Source: Diprion similis (Eukaryota; Arthropoda; Insecta; Hymenoptera; Diprionidae). Taken from it: a stretch of 64,000 nt of DNA. Positions 1-11,714 of the stretch are shown here, in pieces. The stretch spans positions 8,839,425 to 8,903,424 of the forward strand of contig NC_060108.1 in NCBI RefSeq assembly GCF_021155765.1, in the 5' to 3' direction. The notes beneath the pieces were generated by a model. It did no database searches. It had not been told where the DNA came from and saw nothing but the letters and a program-made list of their open reading frames with translations. Both the position numbers and the translations under genes were made by a program. The first letter of the stretch is position 1. Each line of letters opens with the position of its first letter.

Positions 1-430
1 CCCATCAACTAAAAATGATAAATTATTGTTATAATCTTAGGGGTCAAATAATCGACTTTGCTGTGAAACCTATAATTCATCGAAGTATTAATTTATCACA
101 GCATTTAAAATACTGTATTTTATGCCTTGGTAATTTATACGTAACAATTGTATTGAATAGTATGTAATAAATATTTAATAAATAATATAAGTCTTGTAAA
201 TGTCTAAAAGCTTTAAAGAAAGAAATGATTGCAATATCCATACTGTATCAGAAATCTTTCGATACGTTTTTTACCACCGTCATTGTCGCAAATCGTTCTT
301 GTAAGAAATTATTGACACCAAATTATCGATCAATTCTTGTTATATTTTCTCTCACCTATACAAAACTTTGGAATATTTTTCTGAAGAATTATAGTAATAA
401 AAGTATTTCATAAGTTGAATTATGTCAGTC
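1..430. other. AT-rich stretch without a recognisable gene
   Basis: Only short AT-rich reading frames are present. I see no splice-bounded coding segment, RNA gene or repeat structure here. Confidence 0.5.
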
Positions 431-876
431 ATTTATTCAAACCATCAACACTCCTTCTTTTCCTCTGAATAATATTTAATGTGAAAGAATAATATCATTA
501 CTAATCCAAATCTGGTCAATTTAAAGCTATTCTGTATCACAAACTCTAATGAGCACATACGTATATATATATACTATATTGGACCAATTGGCGTAACCCA
601 CAATAGGTTGACAAAGACGTACTGATGATTATGAATTATCATACGAGTATTCTTATAAATTCTTCAGCTTAAATTATATCTTACATCTATTCAATCCGGC
701 AAAACTCCTTCTTTTCCTATAAATAATATTTAATGTGATATAGAAAAGTATGTTACTATAGTTATAAAAATCTGGTCGATTTCAAGCTCTTCTGGATCGC
801 AAATGTTAGTGGGGACATATATTGCACCGATTGGCGTAGCCTTCTCACTGGGTTGACACAGACGTACTGATTGTTT
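431..876 (+). repeat. diverged two-copy direct repeat, period about 250 bp
   Basis: The block around 431-630 recurs at about 690-876. Both copies contain ACTCCTTCTTTTCCT, then AATAATATTTAATGTGA, then a CCAATTGGCGTA / CCGATTGGCGTA segment and GACGTACTGAT. The copies carry indels and many substitutions, so this is an old duplication or two copies of a dispersed repeat. No coding potential is visible. Confidence 0.6.
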
Positions 877-1115
877 CAAATCACTAGGGGCTCCGCCCCT
901 GCGCGCTTCGCGCACCAACCCCGCTCGGCGCGTTACGCGCGCCTCGCGCTTTTGTATGTGAATACTACGGAGCGCTACTCCCGGAATCGTCCCTCTGACC
1001 CGGGCCACGAATACGCTGGTTCCGTTGACCTGTACCACGAATGCCTTCAGGCGTCTATCAATATTTTTTATTAAACAGAGGGATTCTTTTTTTTTTTTTT
1101 TTTTTTTTAAACCGT
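877..1115. other. GC-rich island followed by a T tract
   Basis: The stretch 885-950 is strongly GC-rich with small hairpin-like motifs (GGGGCTCCGCCCC, GCGCGCTTCGCGC). At about 961-1045 short strings such as GAATACTACGGAGCGCT and GACCCGGGCCACGAATAC resemble the 60-bp coding repeats at 1914-2325, so this may be an outlying relic of them. A run of about 21 T begins near 1088. Confidence 0.4.
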
Positions 1116-1349
1116 CGGTTATGGGTTATGAGCCCATGTACCAAGAGATTCGGCGCTTCGCACCTCACACAGCTATTTCTGCTGTGGCTTCAACATGCAT
1201 TGCCATGAGTTGGAATTAGAATTTCTGATTAGACAGATTAATCGAACCCCGTTACTTATAATTATATGTTAATTTGTCTATGGGATAAATTGCGAGAAAA
1301 GCGGTGCCATGCGGCCAATCGAGTGAAGCTTGTCGCTATCAGCCGCGGT

Positions 1350-1758
1350 CACGGTCTTACATACAGGTCTTGCAACGAAGCCAATTTTCTACAGATCGGC
1401 GTGGTTCTCTTGTTGTCCGTGTTTTAAGTGTTTGAAATAGCCATGTCGCGGCGCTGCTATCTAGGGATGACGTGGGGGAGGGATGAAAATGTGCCACCAA
1501 AATTATATTTGAAATGAAGCATATAACCTGAAATCAGCGCATGCATCATACTGTATTAACTACTTTCATTCATAACAATTCATTGCTTGTAATAACAACA
1601 ATAATATTATTACTAGGTTGGCGCTGTATTGCGCACGCGTTGATTATCCATCCTACGATCACAACGCCGTCCTGGCGGCCACAAGGTGAAATAATTAACC
1701 GCCCGTGAAATGAACCACCCCCACTACCTTCGTTGCAAGACCTGTATGTAAGACCGTG
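1350..1758. mobile_element. non-autonomous TIR element (MITE), copy A, 409 bp, 8-bp TSD
   Basis: The element begins CACGGTCTTACATACAGG and ends with the inverted complement CCTGTATGTAAGACCGTG. The terminal inverted repeats run about 30 bp. It is flanked by a perfect 8-bp target duplication, GCCGCGGT, at 1342-1349 and 1759-1766. There is no transposase frame. A second copy at 56,991-57,288 has its own perfect 8-bp duplication and lacks about 110 bp of the interior. An 8-bp duplication fits hAT or P superfamilies, and I cannot choose between them from the ends alone. Confidence 0.85.
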
Positions 1759-1799
1759 GCCGCGGTCCGGCAGAGAATGTGGAGCCATATTCTGCTTGA

Positions 1800-1884
1800 A
1801 CTGCTATCTTCATGCGTCTTAAAAACGCTATCTTCAGGCGTCTTAAAAACGCTAACTTCAGGCGTCTTAAAAACGCTAACTTCA
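1800..1884 (+). repeat. 24-bp tandem repeat (CTAACTTCA-containing)
   Basis: About three copies of a 24-bp unit with the core AAAACGCTAACTTCAGGCG, and earlier versions with CTATCTTCA. The same unit reappears in degenerate form at about 2330-2440, so the coding repeat in between is bracketed by it. Confidence 0.7.
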
Positions 1885-1913
1885 CGTATTTCCACAAATC
1901 TTTTTAGTAGACT

Positions 1914-2325
1914 AACGACGGCAAACACCTTCTTGTCAACCCACACTACGAATACTACGTAGCACTGGTCCTGGACGAAGGAAAATACATTCCCGGTGAC
2001 CCGGACCACAAAAACTACGGAGCGCTGGTCCTGGACGACGGCAAACACCTCCTCGTCAACCCACACTACGAATACTACGTAGCGCTGGTCCTGGACGAAG
2101 GAAAATACATTCCCGGCGACCCGGACCACAAAACTACGGAGCGCTAGTCCTGGACGACGGCACACACCTCCTCGTCAACACACACTACGAATACTACGTA
2201 GCGCTGGTCCTGGACGAAGGAAAATACATTCCCGGCGACCTGGACCACGAAAACTATGGAACGCTGGTCCTGGACGACGGCAAACACCGTCTCGTCAACC
2301 CGCACTACGAATACTCGTATAAGCA
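1914..2325 (+). pseudogene. relic of a tandem-repeat protein made of 20-residue units
   Basis: Seven consecutive 60-bp units, alternating between two related types, read on the plus strand as 20-residue repeats. One type reads DDGKHLLVNPHYEYYVALVL and the other DEGKYIPGDPDHKNYGALVL. Both share D-x-G-K, a P near position 10 and a terminal ALVL. Third positions are mostly C or G, and the two types keep the same 60-bp length, which favours this strand as coding. A one-base deletion in the fourth unit (an A run near 2130) shifts the frame, and stop codons lie just upstream at about 1907-1910, so no full gene survives here. I do not recognise the family. The minus strand is also open across much of this block but gives an implausible V/F-rich product. 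Confidence 0.6.
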
Positions 2326-2445
2326 GCTTCCTTCATGCGTATTACAATTTCAATCTTGAAAACGCTAACTTCATGCGTCTTACAATTGCAATCTTAAAAA
2401 CGCTAACTTCATGAATCTTAAAAACGTTAACTTCAAGCGATTAAA
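2326..2445 (+). repeat. degenerate copies of the AACGCTAACTTCATGCG repeat
   Basis: Units with AAAACGCTAACTTCATG recur at about 2361 and 2400, with a variant (GTTAACTTCA) at about 2426. They match the block at 1800-1884 on the other side of the coding repeats. Confidence 0.6.
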
Positions 2446-2588
2446 ACCTTTTTTTATATATAGAGATTATATTCTTGCCAATTCCCAGATTTCCTGCGAC
2501 AATAGGCAGTAAAATGTCCTACTTCACCAGAAATAACTAGATAAGCGCATCTAGTAATGTATCATTTTTAATTTATGTCGATCAAACT

Positions 2589-5500
2589 TTAATATGAAGC
2601 AAAAACGTCATACCTATGTTGTTTATCGAAGATTAATTCGGTTGGAATCTCTCTCAGTTGCGCAGTTTTTACAGCTGCTGTTAAATTTGATCGTATCTCA
2701 AGTTCTACATAAATGTGATGATTTGGAATAGTAGTTTGTGTGCATGTATTTCCACACCTACATTTTTTATTATAAATTATGGAATGAAAATTCAATCCTT
2801 TCTGAAGTGCCTGAAAACCTTTACGCACAATAATGTTATGATTCACAATCAATGATACCTCATAGTCAATCTTATCCTTGCCATATTGACGATCAGATGT
2901 TTGAAATGTGCTGGGTACATATTCGAAAAATTTTTGCCAAACATCTGCTGAACTACATCATAGGAAATCACAAAATCGAAATTGCCATAACTGGTAATGG
3001 TGCGTGTGCTCTCATATAAAGGTTTCAACAAGATGAAACGCTTTTTGTATAACTCGGATGTTACTCCAGCTTTTACGAATTTCATGATAAATTGACAAAG
3101 TTCATTTTCGGTTTCCTTCATAAAGTGATAATAATTGGAATAGTCCAAGGCAGCGGTTACCAGAATACTGGCGATGGAATCAAATGCACATGTATTCCTT
3201 ATAAAATATACACTACCATCAATTTTGTATGTCCTGTAGAGGAGTTCATTTTGTACCAAAAAATTTCGACGCGTGTTCGATATTTTTTAACGTTGTTTGT
3301 GCTCAACCCTATCACTGTCAACACGATTGAGTACTATTTCTGGACATGGTGTAAAAAATTTAGCTTGAGAAGATTTCTTGACCATTGTTGTTTAAGCCCA
3401 AATATCATCACTTTTTTTATCAATCAACTTCGAGGAAACAGAGGATGGTGTTTCGGGTATCACTATTCCAGTTCCAGATAGTTCCATACTTGACTGTAAG
3501 GATACCAGGAGTGGAGACGCAGGCATACTAGGTAAGTCGGATGTGTTCATGATGTCACTTTTCATGCATATGTCGGAATTGCTGTTCTCGATGTTATTCG
3601 TTTCATTCCCGCATTCTTCTCCCAAAGACTCTGCATCTTTCAGAGAAGATTCGGTCACGCCTAAATTAGGACACTTGAATCTGGTATAACATGTACCTTC
3701 ATTACGACAGTTTTCTTCGGATTTAAGTCAGAATCAGTGTGATTACTCTCTTGTGAACCAGATTTTTCACTTTTTTCGCTGGATAGCGTTTCTTTATTTT
3801 TTGGATCAGATACTTTATGACCTTGCGCACGGAAGTTCAACATGGAAGCAGCAAAATTGCGAGTTCCTTCAAGTAAATGGCGTATATGAATTTTAAGGAA
3901 CTTGTCGACATTTTGTGGACGTGAATAATTTTTATACATCTCATGTTTAACTTCCTTAAATCCCTGTTCATTATAGCTGGATGTGGCGTGATCAGTATAA
4001 TACAGTAGGCACACAGCCGTCCATAAAGGAAACTCCGTTGCATATTCTATCAATTCCTTCGCGAATGCAGGAAGATAATAATAGTTTGTTACTTTGCCTT
4101 TACATTTAACATGTTCTGCTTCGATTTTCAATCTTTTAAAAACATCTTATACATGTAAGGAAGTGTTTTCAGCATCGTGGACCTCAGGAATTGAGTTTAC
4201 ATCTGGGAATCAAATGTTGCTAAGAAGTTATCAATGTCTAAAGGGTGCTTTGCAATCATGGATTCTAAGTTCTCTCGCGCGTCTTTTGTCGTTTCGATTC
4301 TTTGTTGAGCAGATTTCAATTCCAACAATGAGTCATCAAATTATTGGAGGGACAGAACACACGCAAGAATGAGGACTTCCACAAAATCGCAAAACTTTTA
4401 GCAGTCCATCATAATAGCGATGACACGGACATAAGAATCTCGAATAGTTCGCACAGGATGATTCTTCAAACAATCCATTCGATACCAAACTTGAATAAAG
4501 TGGGCAGTATCTGTGCGAATGAAAGTCGAAACCAAATTCCTTGATACTGGTTTCTCACTCGACACAGTTTCAAAACAAATTGATGTATAATTAGCAATAC
4601 TGACATCATTGAATGCTCTACAGCAAGCTCCTCGCAAGGCCTAGGCACCATCGATAAGAACTTCATTTGGTCTTTGAAAATCAACTGTGCACTGCCAAGT
4701 CCTCAACCAAAATTCAATTTTTTCTGTCTCTTGTAATTTAGTGAGCATTTGAAATACTGACATGGAGGTCTTCTCAAAGTGAACCATGATGGTGTAAAGA
4801 AAAATGTGCGCAGATTTTAAACCCAAAGGTCTTAATAAATTTCTTACAATACTGCCGGTATTGTCGATACTGATGACCGAGTTCTTCTTGTGCATATGAC
4901 AATATTGTTTATAGACACTCCGTTGTTCACTTGTTCCATAAAATACATAGAAAGGGGCGTAGCCTTGATCTAAAATTGACTATAGGTATGGTTGCTCGAA
5001 ACTCATCTGCTGAATCGCCTGAACCATATCTTCATTCTTTTCACGTTTTATGCCTAGCTCTTCATCTATAGCTTCTTTCTCAGCACGTCGTATACTATCA
5101 ACAAATGGGACGATTGGTCCATGGAGGTCTCCTCTTTTAAGGTATTCATGAGCCAAGCGTTTATTGATATTACTGGCACCTTCCGTAGCCGCAGCCTTGC
5201 CAATTTGTTTTCTCCTTAGGCCATTTAGTGGACGATTTATATTTTTATGTGGTACTCCTACTGTGTCACACGTTTTTATACGGATGAGAAGTTCGCCAGC
5301 CAATGTTGATGGTACACCATCAGAATAGCCTAGGAAACTGTTGCCACATTCCTTACTGCGACAAACTCCTTAGATTTTTATAAAATACTTCCTATTTTCT
5401 GATACATTAACTTCTTCGCGTTTAAATACAAAAGCACAAGGCAGTCGAAATTGTTTTCAAAATGCAATACTGACGATGTTTGTCCAGACCCCCGGCCTCA

Positions 5501-5753
5501 AAGTCTGATTAGTACGTTTATTGTCCACTTCAAGTGGCTTTATTTGCTCCCATTCTTCTGCACTCAATACCAAATCAAACCGAGTCTCAGAACCTTCAAG
5601 TTCTGAATCACTACTGATGTCTGATTGTAATTTTAAGTTATAATTTTTATCTTCTATGGGAGGAGTTATATTGAGGGACGCATTCAGCTCTGCCAACCCC
5701 AGTTTGGATCTCATCTGTGAAAGAATATTTCGTCTATTGCTTTTAACGTTCAC
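2589..5753 (-). pseudogene. decayed MULE/NOF-like transposase with a USP-like C-terminal region
   Basis: A chain of minus-strand frames forms one broken protein, in order: 5753-5457, 5303-4980, 4895-4641, 4637-4398, 4131-3661, 3658-3392, 3259-2849 and 2852-2589. The DDE core is visible. SIDNTGSIVRNL would hold the first catalytic Asp, VFQMLTKLQ follows, and RPNEVLID (about 4650) would hold the second; a later AHFIQVWY carries the usual His. Downstream, SSYNEQGFKEVKHEMYKN and VDKFLKIHIRHL fit insect Mutator-like or NOF transposases. The last part (3259-2589) carries NTCAFDSI followed by a CRCGNTC cluster, which resembles the Cys box and zinc finger of ubiquitin-specific proteases. Frameshifts and stops separate the pieces, so this copy is dead. 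The transposase call is fairly firm; the exact superfamily is inference. Confidence 0.6.
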
Positions 5754-7120
5754 ATACCAATTATGAGAGGACCATAGGTTTTCTGTTTTCTTGGATAACT
5801 TATCCCAAATCTCATGTTTATAGGCAAGTAGTTGATCACCACTAAACTCATTAGAAATTCTAAAAGAATAGCTATGGCTTCATCTCAGGGTATTATAGCT
5901 GGTTGAGGCATTTTGGTGTTCTGACAGTGAAACCTAAAACAAAAAGTAATTATAAAAATATGGCGTGACTAACACCAGTATTAATCTTCGGTCTTGCTCA
6001 AACCAAAATGTCATTTAATTTTCGAAATTGCACTATTTGCTTCAGTGATTCAGATATGTGACGTCACCAGAGCTTATGTCACATCACATAGGTGATTTTG
6101 GAAAAGCAAATATCGTATTTTTTAAAATTTTGATACTTTTTCTACGCATGTTATTCGAGTAATTTTTCAATTAATAATACAATTAGCAATTTTTAATTAT
6201 ACTATTTACCAGTCTCAAAATCTATTACGAAGAATGACAAATTGTTCTCCTTGGAGGATTCCTGGAGGCTTGGAGATCTAGCATACCTGGTTGACTACCA
6301 GCAAACAAGGGCATTCCTGTTTCAGGTAATTTTCTGCCGAACAATTCCAAACCTTCTAGTACTTCATTGAATAAGCTTTTGTCCATCGATTTTCGTAAAT
6401 AGAGCTGTGGAAGAAACAATGATCTATGAATTATAATTGTCATTATCATGTAACGATTTTGAAATTCTATAGTCTATAGAACCTCGTCGAGAATAAAAAT
6501 TCAAGATGATTGTGTGGTGTATTGAAATCAACGCAAGTCGATTACAAAAAAAATAAATGTACTTCCTTTTTTTTTTACCAACAGGTATTTGTCTTCGACT
6601 GTGTCCCAAATTTCCTTTATTATTGAATAGAGACTGTACTTACAATATAACAAACGTTCGGACTCGAGCGTAACGTAGCGTAGTAAATGTGATAAGCCAC
6701 GTGAAAAACTCTCTGTTTGCCGCCTCTTTGGTTTCGCGCCGTAGAGATAGCCGCTCTACGTTGCGTTGCGCCACCTGGTGCCCCAAGTATAGAATTATAA
6801 CGGAGATCTTATATCTTAGATATCCCCGATACCCCTAACGTTGCAATTTTGTAATTTTAATGAATCGGAAGAAGGGGTAACTATCAAACAACGACAACAA
6901 TAAACTATTGCCCTACAAATGATTTTCTATCGATACGTGACGGAATTTATTGAAAAAAATAAACTTTATATATGATTGTCGGCTAGATACATGTAGAATG
7001 TTTTATCATTTTATTTTACAGAATCGGTTCACTATCAAACAATTCTAACTGTACTACAATCATCTACAAACGAACTACAAACGATTCCATAAATTAAATT
7101 AGATTGGATTGATGGTTTGT
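5754..7120. other. no gene recognised
   Basis: Mostly AT-rich sequence. A moderately CpG-rich patch lies at about 6660-6790. I see no domain, exon or repeat structure that I can support. Confidence 0.45.
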
Positions 7121-7390
7121 CCAGAGATGAGTAGGGAGATGTCCAACGCTCGCGTTTTAGGTGATCCCACCAGAGTGGCGCTGAAACGTAGTGGCGAATC
7201 GAGAAGTAGAATTTTGTGATCATCGCTTCGTTTGATGCTGCAGAGTTCTTTTAGGGCTACACCAACATACACCAACATGATGATCACGGATGATGATCAT
7301 AAATATGATCTTGGTGGGTAATACAGATCGCACGTTCTCCGTTGTTGCGTAGAGACGGTTTGCGTGTGTGCGTTTCTGGTAGGTGAGCTA
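7121..7390 (+). repeat. inverted-repeat partner of 19,796-20,020
   Basis: Begins CCAGAGATGAGTAGGGAG and ends near GTAGGTGAGCTA. It matches the reverse complement of 19,796-20,020 along its length. This copy carries two small internal expansions (around CACCAACATACACCAACATG and CGTTGTTGCGTAGAGACGG). It could be two inverted copies of one repeat family or the arms of a composite unit. Confidence 0.75.
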
Positions 7391-8436
7391 GAACGCAGTT
7401 GCGCAGGCATACCCACACGGCAATATAATACGCTCGGCTCACGGACGCATGCACACCGCACAGCACCACACAGCGTCGGTTGGTCACGAGCGACTAACCC
7501 CAACGACGCCCAACGTTCTAATACCAGAGCTAATACCAGGATGAGTGGGTATGTGCTAATGCACACTGGGTGGATCAGGTGTATATATGGGACATTCCAT
7601 ACAAATTCAACATATTCATTCGTTATCGTATGATATAATAATTTATATCAAACATTGGATCAATCCGATAACGTATGAATATGAAGTATTTAGCCCTCCG
7701 GATTTTGCACGTAGGCTCATAGTGAATAAAATAATTAGCGGAATGAAAAGAAATATAGGAATAATGATTTAATCGGGAAAACTCAACAGAGCCTCATTCT
7801 ATATAATACAAACGAATTTTATTTTTTCAAATCATTATTCATTCCTTTCCATTATCCAAGTAACAAATTGTTTAAGCAAAAATTTGTACAGCAAATCTCT
7901 AGTAATTTGTTTTTATTTTATATGAAATGAATTCATTGATTTTTCAGAATACATGTGATTTTTTTTATTAGATTTTCCGGTGATTCTGAATATTCTGTTT
8001 TCCAAAATTTTTCAAGGCTCTATTTATGAAACTGTTCGTTTGATGCCTCTGAAACTTTTTCAGTGTAATGTATAACCATTTGATAAAAACCGATCCAAAG
8101 TTTAGGACTTTTAATCCATTTTTAAATATTGACAAAATTTGCGAAAACGGGTTTTTCAAAATTGCCGAAAATTATTAAAAAATTCATATGTATTCAGAAA
8201 AATCAATGAATTCATATCACATGAAATAAAAAGAAATCTTACTCGAGATTTGTTGAACAAATTTTCGTTTCAAAAATTTATGAACAATTATTTGGCATTA
8301 CATATTGTTATTCAAAATGAATTATCCTTATCATCTTGGTTACGAATTATTTTTTTATGATTCTTATCTCATCGCGAAGTATTCGATATTCTCACTGAGA
8401 CTCACTTTTGGTTGGGAATATACGTCCCATAAGACC
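7391..8436. other. no gene recognised
   Basis: Sequence between the outer and inner inverted repeats. It is AT-rich with no convincing coding segment. Confidence 0.4.
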
Positions 8437-8577
8437 TTAATAAAATATCCATATATTATTTGATATATGATTAGGTATGAAATACTGATTCTACTCGAGT
8501 GTGTACTGCTGTATCCGAAAATATTCAATGTATTAAATACAACAAGCAACACGACATACATAGCAATATAATTTTAT
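8437..8577 (+). repeat. left 141-bp arm of the inverted repeat around the P-like transposase
   Basis: The segment from TTAATAAAATATCCATAT to AGCAATATAATTTTAT is the inverted complement of 14,693-14,833 with scattered mismatches. It shares GGTATGAAATACTGATT and ACTCGAGTGTGTACTGCT. The arms bracket the P-element-type transposase at 11.7-14.5 kb, so they are likely its terminal or subterminal inverted repeats. Confidence 0.75.
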
Positions 8578-8792
8578 TTTCAACAATTAATAAATTAAAC
8601 AAAGGAAAGAAATTACGTAGTTTCGATACACTGCTCGTATATGGACTTTATAAAAAAGAAAGAATCACATGTTTCGAACTTGCCTGCGTAATAATAAGTA
8701 AATATGGAAATTGTTAACTAAGCCGCGCGAGGCTTGGAGAATATCACTTTTCATGAGCATTTTCGAATTCGTGAGAAATAACTACGTTGAAT

Positions 8793-8814
8793 CGTAAAAA
8801 AAATTTTTTTTACG
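8793..8814. repeat. perfect 22-bp palindrome
   Basis: CGT followed by eight A, eight T and ACG: a perfect self-complementary hairpin. It lies between two diverged copies of ATATGGAAAT..GTTAA..TAAGCCG (about 8703 and 8832). No function is assigned. Confidence 0.6.
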
Positions 8815-9980
8815 ACAATTTATAAGAGAGATATGGAAATAGTTAAATAAGCCGGGCGAGAGGAGCCGCGGGGCGAGACCAAGGCCCCCACCACGCCACC
8901 CGGCGGCACCGACGCTGCCATCCGTATATTCCGCGCGCGAGCGACCGAATGCAGTCATGATCTGCCATGAGATTAATGCTCAAAACGGTTTCTACAATAT
9001 CAAATATTATGCCTAACACTATTACGAATGCCCGCGAACTTGAATTTCGCGAAAATGTTGATTTAAACAGTAATAAATTGAACAAACGTAAAAATGATTG
9101 TATCTCGGCTTGTAATAAAGATATTGAGACTTTTTTTTCAGATTACGCGTCTCGCTAAGACCTTGAGATGAGATAAGAATCTTGAAGAAGATTTTGAATA
9201 ACTTGAATATTTAAGACGTAACTTCTATTTGTTTATAAGCTAAAATTTTATATCCTCGAAAAACATGGTTTTATTTTGAAAAACCTATTCTTTTCAGTTA
9301 AATCCTGAATGTACATGCTGAAAAGTATCACCCTGATTTTTTTGCACCTTCTCGGCCTTGTGGAACAAGTGCTATATCGACACGCCGGATTTACGAAAAT
9401 CGGTCATTATTGCTAAACCATATAACATGGCTGGATAAAACTTACCGATATCTCTACAGGACAGTTTCTTTTAGGTGGTGGATGAGTTTCAAAACAGTAC
9501 TTTATAAATAAACCACGTAAATACAATAATAAATTCTTTGAAAAATTTTTGTTTAACAGTGATTTACCGCCAAACTAATAATTGATGATGTGTGATGTGA
9601 CGTGATTTTTGCATGGGACTTATTTTGTAGATTTCATTACAGCGCACATTTTTTGTAGGAAACATTTTTCGATAAATCTCATTCCAAAGATAATAACATT
9701 AAAATAGTGACATTTGTTTATTCAAATAATTTTTTCGGCCAAAAACCGTCATTTCTCGATCCCACAAATTTCACACTATATTCTTTGAGGTTCGAAATAC
9801 CTACAAAGAAATTGGCGATTTGGCACGGCTGTTGAATAGAAGTCGTCCAAATTCATGTACATTTCGACTGGACTATGATCCTCGTTATGACCTTTGGATA
9901 CAACATACGGGTAGGTATCGTTAATAATGTGTATACAGAGCCAAAAGTACTGGCTGCCTTGGCACATATACGCTTAGGTG
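8815..9980. other. no gene recognised; short GC-rich patch
   Basis: A GC-rich patch at about 8860-8950 is followed by AT-rich DNA. The short open frames have no recognisable motif. Confidence 0.4.
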
Positions 9981-10490
9981 CGACCAATTAGTTTTATTCA
10001 AATAAATCAAATAAACTTTCGCTCTATCTTCCGTATCATATTTTCTCTTGTCTCCTATTTCTTTAGTTTTGTAGGTCCGGCACATTTCTCGTTGTTCCCG
10101 ATTCTCCTATCCCTTTTATTTCATCTCTTTTTTCTTATCTTATTTTATTTTGCCTTTCTCATATCTTTAGTTCTGGTATTATTTTTGTTTGTCAAATTCT
10201 CGTGGTGTGTTTCTTTCTCGTTCTTCTCGCAACGTCTATGGTCTTAGGCCGCATTTTCTTTTATGTATAGCTTCGTCTGTGCCATCTCCCGTTGTCTCAT
10301 TTTTCATTATCGCATTTTTCACGTAGATTTCGTATTTTTCAAACATTGACTTCGCATTTTTTCGTGTTTATCGTTTTATTTCTCGCATCTCTTAAGCTTC
10401 TCTTCCTTCTCAACTGTATTCTTATGCTCGTATTATCTCACTTCGTCTTTCTCATCTTGGATTTTTTATCCTAATTTTTTCAGTTCCTCA
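9981..10490 (+). repeat. pyrimidine-rich low-complexity tract
   Basis: About 500 bp dominated by T and C on the plus strand, with recurring TTTCTCATCTT, TTCTCG and TCGCATTTTTC-like strings. It yields long but compositionally meaningless hydrophobic frames (F, L, S). I regard it as low-complexity DNA, not coding. Confidence 0.6.
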
Positions 10491-11154
10491 AACAGCAAGT
10501 TATATTTTCAAGAAACAAAAAAATTCGAGTTTTCTATGTCAATATGTCCCAAAAGAATGTCCGAATTGGTGCGCGTGTCTGTGTAGGTATCTGCGTGTAA
10601 TAATCTCACAGTATTCAAATGCTCATAACTCGATAAGGACTTGAATGATCTCGCACTAAAAATTGTACAAATTTAGAGCTTCAAGCATCAATGCCTTCTA
10701 TTTGCTGCAATTTTCGTTGAAATTACTGAAGTATGATAAATTTTACAGAATTTTGAAATTTTCGAGAAGTGTTTGTGATCACTCTAGCTGTCGTAAATTT
10801 TCCGTGATTGAATCGAAACTTATACATGAATAGGCTACATTTTCAAATTCTTGAAAAATCTGTCAGAATTCCAAGTTCTACTAATTTTAAGAAGTTGGGC
10901 TTAAATCTTCGATCTAATCGAAATCATTACGTGATGATTAGCATTAAATTTTACGAGAATCTGCAAAAAGGTTTCCAGTTTGTAAATTTTTGTTTCTCTA
11001 TTTTATTTCATTTCGTATTTCTCATCGCTACGGCTATCCGTCCGGTTACCGAACGAATCCGTGTATTCGTCCAGATTACCAACCAACACGAACAAACAAA
11101 CCAACCCAAACCACCTCACATAATTCACAATAATGTGTACGCTTACTCGAAGTA

Positions 11155-11424
11155 CAGTAGAGCGTCGATTATCCAAATCAATTGGGACTGGGTGCCTTTC
11201 GGATAATAAAAAATTCGGATAATCAAATAGCAATATTCCATGGGCGAAAAAAAACGTTTATTCTTCAAATATGATGAAATACATACATTTCAAAATATAA
11301 TGAACATTAATATGTTAATAACACAAGTACATTTTTGTTGAAGTTAAATATGTATTAAAAAATAATAAACATTCATACATCTTTTAGTTATTTTTGATAA
11401 CCGGACGGGGAGTCACTCTGTTTC
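11155..11424. mobile_element. pogo/Tigger-like short element
   Basis: The left end, CAGTAGAGCGTCGATTATCC, is preceded by TA and followed by TTTCGGATAAT and ATTCGGATAATC, a typical pogo/Tigger terminal pattern. A degenerate matching end (GATAACCGGACGGGGAGT) lies near 11,396-11,420. There is no transposase. The right boundary is uncertain. Confidence 0.5.
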
Positions 11425-11714
11425 TCATTTTATGCTCTCATTTCTGTCAACTCGCCGCTCTTCTAGAGTACAGCCCTGATCTATTTCGTTTTGTTTCTAT
11501 TATATGTATGTGTTTAATTTATCTTGTATCTCCTATTTAGCTACGTCTCTCGCATTTATTTATCATGCTTTTCTGACTATTCTTGTCTCGCTGTGATTCT
11601 TTCATATAATTCCTCAATTAAGCGCCAGCATCCTAGTTTGATATTGCTCTTAAATCGATTATAGGATGCTTTGTCAACTCCTTAATTACAGGTAATCCTC
11701 TTTTGAAAAGTTGA

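Noticed and set aside
1695..2165. 156-codon minus-strand frame across the 60-bp repeats
   Set aside because: Its V/F-rich product mirrors the plus-strand units; codon pattern and residue chemistry support the plus strand.
1805..2440. Considered as a CRISPR-like repeat array
   Set aside because: Units are contiguous or coding, with no unique spacers, and the context is an insect-like nuclear genome.
9978..10474. Hydrophobic plus-strand frames resembling membrane proteins
   Set aside because: They come from a T/C-rich tract; F, L and S follow from base composition.
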